Of a stretch of DNA of 64,000 bases, positions 8,300-17,700 are shown piece by piece. The translations under genes and the position numbers were made by a program. The notes beneath the pieces were generated by a model. The model saw nothing but the letters and a program-made list of their open reading frames with translations. It was not told where the DNA came from and did not search any database. The DNA is from Rhodanobacteraceae bacterium UBA703 (GTDB lineage Bacteria; Pseudomonadota; Gammaproteobacteria; Xanthomonadales; Rhodanobacteraceae), in contig DBMH01000098.1 in the NCBI GenBank assembly GCA_002297645.1, positions 4,386-68,385 on the forward strand, in the 5' to 3' direction. How positions within the stretch are numbered: the first letter of the stretch is position 1; each line of letters begins with the position of its first letter.

Positions 8300-9907
8300 T
8301 CAACGCATGGTGTTGGGTGGAAGATGCATCCAGCGCTTGATCCACGGCGTCAACGCCAGCGTCACGAGCCCGCAGGCGATGCCGATCTGCGCGGAGAAGA
8401 CGAAGAGCTGGTCGTACTTGGCGAGCGCCTCGGCGACGTTCAGCACCTCGCCTTCGGGAATCTCGATCGCCGAGAGCTTGCCGAGCTCGGCGGCGAGCAC
8501 TTCCGAATAGGACGTGCCGAGGAACCAGCCGCCCATCATCAGGCCGACGACGCTCGGTACCGACAGTTCGGTCACCGCCGAAAGCCCGATCGGCGACAGC
8601 AGCATCTCGCCGACCTCCAGCACGAAATAGGCGAGGACGAACCACCAGATGCCGGTGAGGCCGTTCGCCTCGGGGTGGCGCGCGCTCCACACCAGCACGA
8701 GGAACGACACGCCGGCGAGGATCAGTCCGTACGCCGATTTGGCCGGCTTGCTCGGGTTCCAGCCGCGCGCGTCGAGCCGCGGCCACAGCCACGCGAAGAC
8801 CGGCGCCAGCACGAGGATGAACACGGCGCCCAGCGAGGTCAGCTCGCTCGCGTTCCACTCGACGCCGAGCGCGCGATGGTTCATCGCGCGGTCCGAGAAC
8901 AGCACCCACGAGCCGTAGGTCTGCTCGTACAGCGTGAAGAAGATCAGGCACAGCGCGATGAAGACGAGTACCGCGCCCATCTGCTGCCGCTGCACCTTCG
9001 TGCAGCGCGCGAACATGAACCAGAGGATGCCGCCGAGCAGGCAGGCCGACACGAAATGCATCGCGAGCAGGACCGGGCTCGGCTCGAACCAGCCGGGCAC
9101 GATCTCGAGGAACAGCGAATGCGCCTGGATCAGCATCCAGATCACGGCGAGGCCGGCGAGCGAGACGAGGTAGATCAGGTGCTCGCGCGTCAGGACGCCG
9201 AACACGCGCTGGCGCAGCGCGGCGGGATCGGGCGGCTCGGCGTGGCCGTGCAGGTGCTTCTGCCCGTAGAGGAAGTTCGCCAGTCCCGCGAGCATGCCGA
9301 TGCCGGCGGCGCCGAAGCCCCATCCCCAGCCGTAGGTCTCGCCGAGCCAGCCGCAGAGCACGCCGGAAATCGTCGCGCCGATGTTGATGCCGGCGTAGAA
9401 CAGGCTGAAGCCGGAATCGCGGCGCGGATCGTTCTCGCCGTAGAGCTTGCCGACGATCGTCGAGATGTTCGGCTTGAGGAAGCCGACACCGAGGATGATC
9501 AGCGCGAGCGAGAAATAGAACACCTGCAGGGCACCTTCGTCGCGCGTGACGAGGCCGTTCGCGCTCGTGGCCGGATGGCCCTCGATCGCCATGCCGAGAT
9601 GCCCGAGCACGAGCAGCAGGCCGCCGAACACGACCGCCTTGCGCATGCCGAGCCAGCGGTCCGCGACGAGGCCGCCGATCACCGGCATCGCGTAGACGAG
9701 GCCGCCGTAGGCGCCGATCAGGTTGTAGCCGTTGTCGTCGGTGAACAGGTGGTACTTGGTCAGGTAGAGCAGCAGCAGCGCCTTCATGCCGTAGAAGGAG
9801 AAGCGCTCCCACATCTCGGTGAAGAAACAGACGTAGAGGCCTTTCGGATGGCCGAACAGTTCGTCGGAGGCGGGCAAAGACGCGGTAGCGGTCATGCAAT
9901 GGGTCAT
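8300..9907 (-). CDS. POT/PTR family proton-coupled peptide transporter
   Basis: A membrane protein of about 535 residues in the MFS peptide-transporter family, moving di- and tripeptides with protons. The diagnostic E-x-x-E-R-F motif is in CFFTEMWERFSFYGMK on the first helix. GGLVADRWLGMRK is the MFS loop between helices 2 and 3, and NIGATISGVLCGWLGE lies in a later helix. A dozen or more hydrophobic segments are visible, and the length is in the normal range. ATGs at 9907 and 9895 are both possible; neither has a clear ribosome-binding site. It lies between two secreted proteins and near two S9 peptidases, which could supply its substrates. Confidence 0.92.
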   Translation of the reverse strand: MTHCMTATASLPASDELFGHPKGLYVCFFTEMWERFSFYGMKALLLLYLTKYHLFTDDNGYNLIGAYGGLVYAMPVIGGLVADRWLGMRKAVVFGGLLLVLGHLGMAIEGHPATSANGLVTRDEGALQVFYFSLALIILGVGFLKPNISTIVGKLYGENDPRRDSGFSLFYAGINIGATISGVLCGWLGETYGWGWGFGAAGIGMLAGLANFLYGQKHLHGHAEPPDPAALRQRVFGVLTREHLIYLVSLAGLAVIWMLIQAHSLFLEIVPGWFEPSPVLLAMHFVSACLLGGILWFMFARCTKVQRQQMGAVLVFIALCLIFFTLYEQTYGSWVLFSDRAMNHRALGVEWNASELTSLGAVFILVLAPVFAWLWPRLDARGWNPSKPAKSAYGLILAGVSFLVLVWSARHPEANGLTGIWWFVLAYFVLEVGEMLLSPIGLSAVTELSVPSVVGLMMGGWFLGTSYSEVLAAELGKLSAIEIPEGEVLNVAEALAKYDQLFVFSAQIGIACGLVTLALTPWIKRWMHLPPNTMR

Positions 9908-9993
9908 CGTGCGCGGAAGGCGCGATCGGTGGCGCAGTGTAGCGGCAGTCGGATGACGGCTCGCGCGTGCGGGAGGCGCAGGATCGACGCGGC

Positions 9994-11625
9994 TCAGTCG
10001 AAGCCGTCGAGATGAATCTCGTCGGCCGAGAATTCCGCGACGCGGCAGCTCGCGCGACCGGGTTTTCCGCAATCGCGCAGCAGCGCGAGCGAGGTGCGCA
10101 GTGCGGCGACGTCGCCGCCGGACCTGCTTTCGATCTGGTACGGATCGGCCGTGATGTCGTAGTGCTCGATGCCCCGAGGCTGGCGGTCGAGGCGCCAATC
10201 GACCCAGAGCCGTCGCGGGCCACCTTGGGCGGCGGCTTCGGCATCGGTGGTGCGCACGGCCAGATAGTCGGCATAGGCGACCGGCGCTCCGGCGAAGTCG
10301 CGATGGTGTTCGACGAGGAAACGGCGGCGCCAGCCCGGCACGGAGTCGGTGCCGAACAGCGGCAGCAGGCTGCGCCCGTCCATCGGCAGGCCTGGCGTCG
10401 CGCCGGCCAGTTCGGACAGCGTCGGCGCGAGGTCGTTGTTGAGCGCGGGCGCGTGGCGCACGAGGTTCGCCGGCATGCCGGGGCCGCGCAGGAGCAGCGG
10501 CACGCGGATCGATTCCTCGTAGGCGAGCACCTTGCCGACGGTGCGATGCTCGCCGTACAGCCAGCCGTTGTCGGAGGTGAACACGAAGACGGTGTCGTTC
10601 CACGTGCCGCGTGCGACCAGGCGCTGGCGCAGCGCGCCGATGAGGTCGTCGAGTGCACGCAGCGCCTCGATGCGATGGCGGTACTGGCGGTCCAGCGCAT
10701 CCATGTTCGCGGTCGTCAGCGGCGGATAGGTTGCGGCGAACCAGGACGGCTTGTCGCCGACATCGGTTTCGTCGTACGAGGGCTTGAAGCGATCCAGCCG
10801 GATCGACGGCGGCAGCGTGTCGGCGTAGCGCGGCGGCGGACGCACGTCCCATTCGAATCCGCTCGCGGCCGGCAGGCACAACTCGTAGTGCGGCGCGAGT
10901 GGCGCCAGGTAGAGGAAGAACGGCTGGCCGGACGTGGCGGCCTGGTCGACGAAGGCGAGCGCGCGCTGCGCGATCACGTCGGTCTGGTAGTCGCCGGTGG
11001 CGCCGTGATATGTGACCAGCGTGCCATTGACGTTGATCGAGTAGTTGTACATGCAATACGCGCCGGCGTAGCCGATGCCGGCCGAACCGTTGAGTTCGCC
11101 GTAGTCGGGCATGCCCTGCCAGTCGTTCCAGCCCGGCGGCACGTAGCGCATCCGGTCGCAGGCGGGGCAGTTGCGCGGCGGCACGTAGCCGTAGCCGTTG
11201 AGGAACTTGCCGATCAGCCCGGTGCGGTAGCCGGCGCGCTGCAGCCACACGCCGAGATGCTCGCGATCGTCGAAAGCGGCGAACGACCCTTCCGGCACGC
11301 TGGCGTTGTAGGTGATGTTGAGCACGCCATGGTTGTGCGGGTATTGCCCGGTCAGGAAGGTCGCGCGTGAAGGGCAGCACAGCGGATCGGACACGAAGGA
11401 TTCGTCGAAGCGCAATCCGCCCGCGCGCAGCGAGGCATCGAGGTTAGGCATCAGGCCGAGATCGCGCGCGTCCCACAGCGTCGCCTCGTCGAGGTCGTCG
11501 GCCATCAGCACGATGATGTCCGGCCGGCCCGCGGCGGCGGCAACGCGCGCGGCCAGCAGCATGACGAGGGCGATGACGCGGCAGGCGCCGCGTCGTGCGG
11601 GCAAGGGACCGGGGAAGGCGAACAT
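9994..11625 (-). CDS. Exported type I sulfatase (GlcNAc-6-sulfatase-like)
   Basis: A 543-residue sulfatase with a signal peptide (CRVIALVMLLAARVAAAA). RPDIIVLMADDLDE provides the metal-binding aspartates. The signature PLCCPSRATFLTGQ contains C-x-P-S-R, whose cysteine (about residue 84) would be converted to formylglycine; GKFLNGYG follows. The motif layout resembles N-acetylglucosamine-6-sulfatases, but substrate cannot be fixed from sequence. The start is placed at 11625, which gives a sensible signal peptide; longer in-frame starts run into the divergent gene's promoter region. The protein ends ADEIHLDGFD, a variant of the I-F-x-x-G-F-D/E tail. No sulfatase-maturating enzyme gene lies in the window, so maturation must be encoded elsewhere. 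Confidence 0.92.
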   Translation of the reverse strand: MFAFPGPLPARRGACRVIALVMLLAARVAAAAGRPDIIVLMADDLDEATLWDARDLGLMPNLDASLRAGGLRFDESFVSDPLCCPSRATFLTGQYPHNHGVLNITYNASVPEGSFAAFDDREHLGVWLQRAGYRTGLIGKFLNGYGYVPPRNCPACDRMRYVPPGWNDWQGMPDYGELNGSAGIGYAGAYCMYNYSINVNGTLVTYHGATGDYQTDVIAQRALAFVDQAATSGQPFFLYLAPLAPHYELCLPAASGFEWDVRPPPRYADTLPPSIRLDRFKPSYDETDVGDKPSWFAATYPPLTTANMDALDRQYRHRIEALRALDDLIGALRQRLVARGTWNDTVFVFTSDNGWLYGEHRTVGKVLAYEESIRVPLLLRGPGMPANLVRHAPALNNDLAPTLSELAGATPGLPMDGRSLLPLFGTDSVPGWRRRFLVEHHRDFAGAPVAYADYLAVRTTDAEAAAQGGPRRLWVDWRLDRQPRGIEHYDITADPYQIESRSGGDVAALRTSLALLRDCGKPGRASCRVAEFSADEIHLDGFD

Positions 11626-11738
11626 GGCGTGCCGACCTGCGGGAAATCCAGCCCTAGCGTAACCCGGACCGCGCGCCTTTCGCCGCCGTCGGCCAGCGCT
11701 TACCATCGTCCGTCCACCGTTGCCCCTGGGAGAAGCCG

Positions 11739-13817
11739 ATGAAGTCAGCCCTTGCCGTGGCGCTGGTCGCCGTTTTGCCGGCCGCCGCGATCGCCGAGCC
11801 GCATCCGTTCAACGTGAACGACCTCGTCATGATGGATCGTGTCAGCGATCCGTCGCTGTCGCCGGACGGACGCCAGATCGCGTTCTCCGTGCGCGAGACC
11901 GACTACGACGCCAACAAGGGCCGCAACAGCATCTGGCTCGCACCGGCGGGCGGCGGCGCGCCGAAGCGCCTGACCGATGCGAACCTCGGCGCCGCCGGCG
12001 CACGCTGGTCGGCCGACGGCTCCAGCCTGTACTTCCTCGCCCCGAAGGACGGCGTCGGCCAGGTGTGGCAGATCGACGCCAAGGGCGGTGCGCCGCGGCA
12101 GATCACGTGGATGCCGCTCGACGTCAACAACTTCCGGCTGTCGCCCGACGGCAAGCGCCTGCTGGTGTCGATGGACGTGTTCACCGACTGCGAGACGCTC
12201 GCCTGCACGACGCAGCGCCTCGATGCGCGCAAGGCCGACAAGGCCACCGGCACGGTCTACGACAAGATCTTCGTGCGCCACTGGGACACCTGGGCCGATG
12301 GTCGCCGTTCTCAGTTGTTCATCGCCGATCTCGGCGGCGACGGCCGCGCCCAGGGCGAGCCCCGCCTGCTGACCAAGGGCATCGACGGCGACGTGCCGTC
12401 CAAGCCGTTCGGCGACGAGAGCGAGTACGCGTTCTCGCCCGACGGCTCGATGGTCTACTACAACGTGCGCATCGCCGGCACGACCGAGCCGTGGTCGACG
12501 AACTTCGACATCTATGCGGTTCCCGCCGACGGCTCCGCCGGTTCGCTCAACCTGACCGCCGACAATCCGGCGTGGGACGGCTATCCGCTGCCGTCGCACG
12601 ACGGCAAGACGCTGTACTGGCTCGCCATGACCCGTCCCGGCTTCGAGGCCGACCGGTTCGGCATCTGGGCGATGGACCTCGCGACCGGCGCCAAGCGCGA
12701 GATCGCGCCGAATTGGGACCGCTCGGCCTCGGCGCTGAAGCTTTCCGCCGACGGCAAGACGCTCTACACGACCAGCGACGACAAGGGCGAGCATCCGCTG
12801 TTCGCGGTCGACATCGCCAGCGGCAAGGTCTCGCGTGTCGTCGACGGCGGCAGCGTCGCCGGTTTCGACATCGGGCCGAAGGGCGTGGTCGCCGCGCGCA
12901 ACGATCTCCGGCGCCCGACCGACCTGTACGCCGCGGACTTGCGCGGCAAGGGCCTGAAGCAGGTCACGCGCTTCAATGCCGAGCGCCTCAAGAACATCCG
13001 CTTCGGCGAGCCGACGTTCTTCACGTTCCAGGGCGCGAAAGGCGAGTCCGTGCAGGGCTACGTCGTCAAGCCCGTCGGCTACCGCGCCGGCAAGAAGTAC
13101 CCGGTCGCCTTCATCATCCACGGCGGCCCGCAAGGCGCGATGACGAACGACTTCCACTACCGCTGGAACCCGCAGACCTACGCCGGGCAGGGCTTCGCCG
13201 TCGTCACGATCAACTTCCACGGCTCGACCGGCTACGGCCAGAAGTTCACCGATGCGATCTCGGGCGACTGGGGCGGCGCGCCGCTGGAGGACCTCAAGCT
13301 CGGCTGGGCCTCCGCGCTGGAGAACTTCCGCTTCCTCGACCGCGACCGCGCCTGCGCGCTCGGTGCTTCGTACGGCGGCTTCATGGCGTTCTGGATCGCC
13401 GGCGTGTGGAACGAGCCGTGGAAGTGCATCGTCGCCCACGACGGCGTGTTCGACGCGCGCATGATGAGCTACTCGACCGAGGAACTCTGGTTCGACGAGT
13501 GGGAACACAACGGCAAGACCCAGTACGAGGATCCGGCCGCCTACGAGAAGTTCAACCCGGTCAACCACGTCAAGGACTGGCGCGTCCCGCTGCTCGTCGT
13601 CCACGGCGACAAGGACTTCCGCATCCCGTCGGAGCAGGGCATCGCCGCGTTCACGGCCGCGCAACGCCGCGGCATTCCGAGCAAGTTCCTGCACTTCCCC
13701 GACGAGAACCACTGGGTGCTGAAGCCGCACAACAGCGTGCTGTGGCACGACACCGTCAACGACTGGCTGAAGCAGTGGACGGCGGTGGAGGAAACGGCGG
13801 TGGGCAGGAAGAAGTGA
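11739..13817 (+). CDS. Exported S9 family peptidase (dipeptidyl/acylaminoacyl-peptidase-like)
   Basis: A 692-residue secreted serine peptidase, distinct in sequence from the one at 4.9 kb. The signal peptide is MKSALAVALVAVLPAAAIAE. TolB/WD-like propeller repeats such as DPSLSPDGRQIAFSV and FRLSPDGKRLLVS come next, and the catalytic alpha/beta-hydrolase domain starts near residue 430. The nucleophile is in GASYGGFMAFW (about residue 545), the acid in VVHGDKDFRIP (about 620) and the histidine in PDENHWVL (about 658). It is transcribed divergently from the sulfatase across 113 bases. The family usually releases dipeptides or acylated residues from oligopeptides; cofactor-free, periplasmic or extracellular action is inferred. 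Confidence 0.93.
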   Translation: MKSALAVALVAVLPAAAIAEPHPFNVNDLVMMDRVSDPSLSPDGRQIAFSVRETDYDANKGRNSIWLAPAGGGAPKRLTDANLGAAGARWSADGSSLYFLAPKDGVGQVWQIDAKGGAPRQITWMPLDVNNFRLSPDGKRLLVSMDVFTDCETLACTTQRLDARKADKATGTVYDKIFVRHWDTWADGRRSQLFIADLGGDGRAQGEPRLLTKGIDGDVPSKPFGDESEYAFSPDGSMVYYNVRIAGTTEPWSTNFDIYAVPADGSAGSLNLTADNPAWDGYPLPSHDGKTLYWLAMTRPGFEADRFGIWAMDLATGAKREIAPNWDRSASALKLSADGKTLYTTSDDKGEHPLFAVDIASGKVSRVVDGGSVAGFDIGPKGVVAARNDLRRPTDLYAADLRGKGLKQVTRFNAERLKNIRFGEPTFFTFQGAKGESVQGYVVKPVGYRAGKKYPVAFIIHGGPQGAMTNDFHYRWNPQTYAGQGFAVVTINFHGSTGYGQKFTDAISGDWGGAPLEDLKLGWASALENFRFLDRDRACALGASYGGFMAFWIAGVWNEPWKCIVAHDGVFDARMMSYSTEELWFDEWEHNGKTQYEDPAAYEKFNPVNHVKDWRVPLLVVHGDKDFRIPSEQGIAAFTAAQRRGIPSKFLHFPDENHWVLKPHNSVLWHDTVNDWLKQWTAVEETAVGRKK

Positions 13818-13824
13818 TCGCCAG

Positions 13825-13855
13825 CGACGCGCGCCTCCTCGGGAGGCGCGCGTCG
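13825..13855 (+). terminator. Strong hairpin after the S9 peptidase gene
   Basis: A perfect 14-bp stem (CGACGCGCGCCTCC / its complement) with a 3-base TCG loop begins eight bases after the stop codon. It lacks a following T-run, so it may work with Rho or as an RNA-stabilising 3' hairpin. Confidence 0.65.
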
Positions 13856-13872
13856 CGTGGGCGGCAGACGTC

Positions 13873-13892
13873 ATGCCCGCCGAGGCGGGCAT
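13873..13892. repeat. Short palindromic repeat ATGCCCGCC-GA-GGCGGGCAT
   Basis: A perfect 9-bp inverted repeat with a two-base loop. Palindromes of this type are common between genes in Xanthomonadales and are often mistaken for N-termini reading MPAEAGI. Here it creates a false upstream start for the next gene. Confidence 0.6.
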
Positions 13893-13920
13893 CCATTGCG
13901 AGCAGGGGGATGCGGTGCTC

Positions 13921-14547
13921 ATGAACAAAGGATTCCGCGTGGGTCGTGCAGCAGCGCTCGCATTCGTCATGACAGCGGCCTTCCCGCGGCTCGCCGCAGC
14001 GGTCGACTTCGCGGTGACGGGCACCGCCACGATCAACGGCAACGCCGCCGTGCTGCCGGCCGGCGGCAAGTTCGCCAATTCGGGTTACGACCTGGTCACC
14101 GGCGCCATCGCGAATGGCAAGTTCACGTTTCCGCAGACGACGTCGACGAGTTCGTCCGGTGGCGTCACCTATGTGGTGAAGTACCAGCTGAGCCAGACCG
14201 ACACGTCGAGCGGCCAGGTGGCCTCGGACGGCGTCGCCGCGCTCACGGACGCATCGCTCAAGCTGACGGTCGTGTCGGCCACCGCCAACGGTTTCCCGAT
14301 TCCGATCGGTGCCTGCGCGTTCCAGCCGATCGTCGCCGGACTGTCGGGAACGGGAAGCGCTACCGGTCTGGATCTGGCTGATAGCCAGTTCGACATTCCG
14401 GAAGCGCCACCTGGCGATTGCGGTTCGTTTCGCGACCAGATCAACGCGGCGTTCGCCGGAAGCAGCAACAGCATCGAAATCCATCTGGATGGTGATTTCA
14501 CGCCACCATCGGATATGGATCGCATTTTCGATGACGGATTCGAATGA
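13921..14547 (+). CDS. Small exported protein with C-terminal IFxxGFE tail
   Basis: A 208-residue protein that I do not recognise by family. The N-terminus MNKGFRVGRAAALAFVM continues into a hydrophobic core and AAA cleavage region, a clear Sec signal. The mature part is rich in small and polar residues with alternating beta-strand character (for example GTATINGNAAVLPAGGKF), like a single all-beta secreted domain. Two cysteine-containing segments (GACAFQP and GDCGSFRDQ) may form a disulfide. It ends DMDRIFDDGFE, the best example here of the recurring tail. The ATG at 13921 is preferred because the earlier in-frame ATG lies inside a palindromic repeat. It appears to be monocistronic. Confidence 0.7.
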   Translation: MNKGFRVGRAAALAFVMTAAFPRLAAAVDFAVTGTATINGNAAVLPAGGKFANSGYDLVTGAIANGKFTFPQTTSTSSSGGVTYVVKYQLSQTDTSSGQVASDGVAALTDASLKLTVVSATANGFPIPIGACAFQPIVAGLSGTGSATGLDLADSQFDIPEAPPGDCGSFRDQINAAFAGSSNSIEIHLDGDFTPPSDMDRIFDDGFE

Positions 14548-14727
14548 CGTCCGAGTCGAATCCCGGTAAAGCCCGCTTCATTATGTGAATAATGGTGAGT
14601 CGAGGTAGGGCGGGTCCGTCAGGAATGCAGTGACGGGCTTCTCACTTTCCATTCGATCGGTTAGCCTCCGAAGGCGACATGCACGGGATGCATGGCGGGG
14701 GGGCGCATTTTCGCCTAGGGGAGTCAC

Positions 14728-17700
14728 ATGGAGCACACACGGGGCGGCATGCGCGTATTCGCGCGCCGGCTGGGCGTCTTTTTTCTGCGGACCGTCGTTG
14801 CCGGGCTGGCGCTTTCGGGAGGAAACGTCCCGACGGCATGGGCGGAATCGGTCTGCGCCGAAGTAAAGATCCAGATCGACCAGAAGCTCACTCTGGAGCG
14901 CCAGGCATTCAAGGCGGTGCTGAAGATCCGCAATGGCCTGGAAGGCGTCGCTGTCGAGAACATTCGCGTCGACATCGCGTTCAAGAATTCATCGGGGGTG
15001 GCGGTGTCGGCCTCGTCGGATCCGAATGACGAGGACGCGAATTTCTTCGTTCTTGAAGAGCCGTCGGTGGGAATCACCGGCCGCGTCGACGGCCACGGCA
15101 CGGTCGCGGCTTCGACAACGGGCGAGGCGCATTGGCTGATCATCCCGGGGAAGAATTCCGGAGGGGTGGCGCCGCAGGGAGAGATGTATCAGGTGGGTGC
15201 CAAGGTGACCTACCGGCTCGCGGGTGAAGAGAAGTCGGTCGACGTCATCCCGGAGACGATCACGGTCCGTCCGCTGCCGAAGTTGAAGCTCGACTATTTC
15301 CTTCCCGGCGATGTCTACGCGGACGATCCCGAGACACCGAACATCGAAGAGCCTGTCGTGCCGTTCACGCTGGGCGTGCGGGTCACCAACGTCGGTGCAG
15401 GGCCGGCGCCACAAGTGAAGATCGAGTCGGCGCAGCCGCGGATCGTGGAGAACGAACAGGGTCTTCTGATCGGCTTCCAGATCGACGGCAGCTACGTCGA
15501 CAACCAGCCGTCCCAACCGTCCCTGCTGCTGGATTTCGGCACGATAGCGCCCGGCCAGACCCGCATGGGCCGCTGGATCATGACGACGACGCTGTCGGGA
15601 AAGTTCTACGACTTCTCTGCGGAATATACCCACGCGGACGAGCTGGGCGGCGCCATGACGTCATTGCTCGCCATGGGCGTGACGGGTCTCCTGACGCATG
15701 ACGTGCTCGTGGACATTTCCTGCGCAGGAGGAGAGCAGCACTCCTGCCGCGACAAGGTGAGGGATTTCCTGGTGCAGACGGCGATCAATGCATCGGATGC
15801 CGACACCTATTGGGTCTACGAATCCGACGGTGGTATCACGGAAGCGGTGCAAATGTTCGCACCGAACCTTAACGGCTCGACACTGGCGTTCAATCCACCG
15901 TCGGGGCTGATGGTCTACGCGCGCGCGCCGATCCATTTCGACGGGCAGGGCAAGGCGGTCAGCGCGGTGCGTTCGGACGGGCGTGCCGTATCGTCGGCAA
16001 ACGTATGGTTCTCCAAGCGTCGCAATGCGTCGGGTACGGGGTGGCTGTACTTCCTCAACCTGTTCGAAGCCAATCCGGCGGAATGCGGAAGCGAATGTCG
16101 ATACACGCTGACCTATGACGGCGAGCCGGCCGAGGCGTCGATCGCGGGCCTCGTCTATGCGGATGCGAACGGGAACGGCGTCCAGGATGCGGGCGAAACG
16201 GGGCTGGCCGGCGTCAGGATCACGGCCAGCGGCATGGGCACGCCACGAGTGGTCACGAGTGCAAGCGACGGCACGTTCTCGTTCACGGATCTTCCCGCCG
16301 GCCTCTACACATTGACCGTGGGGGCGCTGGCGGGGCATGTCGACGGCACGCATGCCGCTGGCACTGCGGGTGGCACGATCGGAACTGCAAGTATCGGCAG
16401 CATCGATCTCGTGACGACGACGCACGCAACCGGTTATCAATTCGCGAAAGTGCCGCAGGCGACAGCACCGGAAGCGGATCTGGCGATCGAGGCGTTGACC
16501 ACCACGCCATCGACGCCGCGGGCCGGCAAGGTGTTCACTGTGACGTTACGCACGGTGAACTCCGGACCCGCATCCGCGGAAGCCCGGGCGCAATTGGACC
16601 TGCCGTCGACGCTGGAGGTGGTCTCGGCCAACCCGTCGTCGGGAACCTTCGATGCGACGACCGGGGAATGGGCCATCGGCTCGCTGGCGGTAGCGGGTGC
16701 GGCGACGCTCGAAGTGCAGGTCCGCACCGCGAACGACGGTCAGCTGATGATCGGCGCGACCGTATCGTCGACGGATCCGGCTACGGTGGATCCGGATGTC
16801 GCCAACAACTCGGCCTCCCTGACGGTGACGGTACTGCGGCCGAGTGCAGTGGGTTTGCAGGTGCAAATGAAGCGGGAGACTCGGCTCCTGGTTTTAAGCC
16901 GCTGTATCCCCCCCTGGTCCGACCCGGAGGTGTGCGCGTCGGGGCGTGTCCACCAGCTGGAAGGCCTGCTCGACACGGTAGGCATCGAGCATGTCGTCAC
17001 ATCGGATGTCGACGTGTTCCGTAAGGAATTCCGCAGCGGAAGGTGGAATACCTACTGGCTCGACGCAGCGGAGCAGTTGCTTGGCGACGAACTGGTGCAG
17101 GAGATCGGGCTGGCTGTTTTGCGGGGGGACTCGGTGTTCCTGGACAGTGTCGTGGCGCCGCGCGAGACGATGCTGGAATGGATGGGAGTGTTTCCCGGAG
17201 CGCTCAGCCGGACGACGAATGAGACGGTTTCGTTCCTGCCGAACACATATCTCCAGGGGCCGAATCTGAGCACCCGTATCAGCCAGTTCTACTCCCTCAC
17301 ATCGGGCCACGTGCTCGCGACGTTCTCCAGTCAGTCGCCGGCCATTGTTCTGAACAACCACGGGAGCGGTAGCGTCCTGTTCTTTGCATTTGACCCGGTG
17401 TCGAACTTGATGGCCTTGGAGTCGCTTCTGCCGCAGATCGAAGCGATGCTGCGCCCATTGTTGCCCAGTCTGCTGACGGCCGATGCCTATGTGCCTGTAT
17501 CGCTTCAGGTGGAAAATCTCGCCGATGCGGTTTCGATCGTTGAGACGGTGACGGCGCCTTCGGGATCACAGATCGTGAAAGTTGCCCCGACGCCGGCGAC
17601 CTCGTCGGCCTCCGGGGCCAGCTGGAACACGCTGTTGGAAAGTTCGACCGCCTTCGAGACGGGAGTCGGAATCCGCCTGCCATTGGTAAATGGAAGTCAT

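Noticed and set aside
8300..11380. A long minus-strand frame joining the POT transporter to upstream sequence
   Set aside because: The upstream part overlaps the sulfatase in another frame and lacks POT features; the transporter proper starts near 9.9 kb.
13873..13920. Upstream ATG for the small exported protein
   Set aside because: It lies in a palindromic repeat that yields the typical false MPAEAGI start; the signal peptide begins at 13921.
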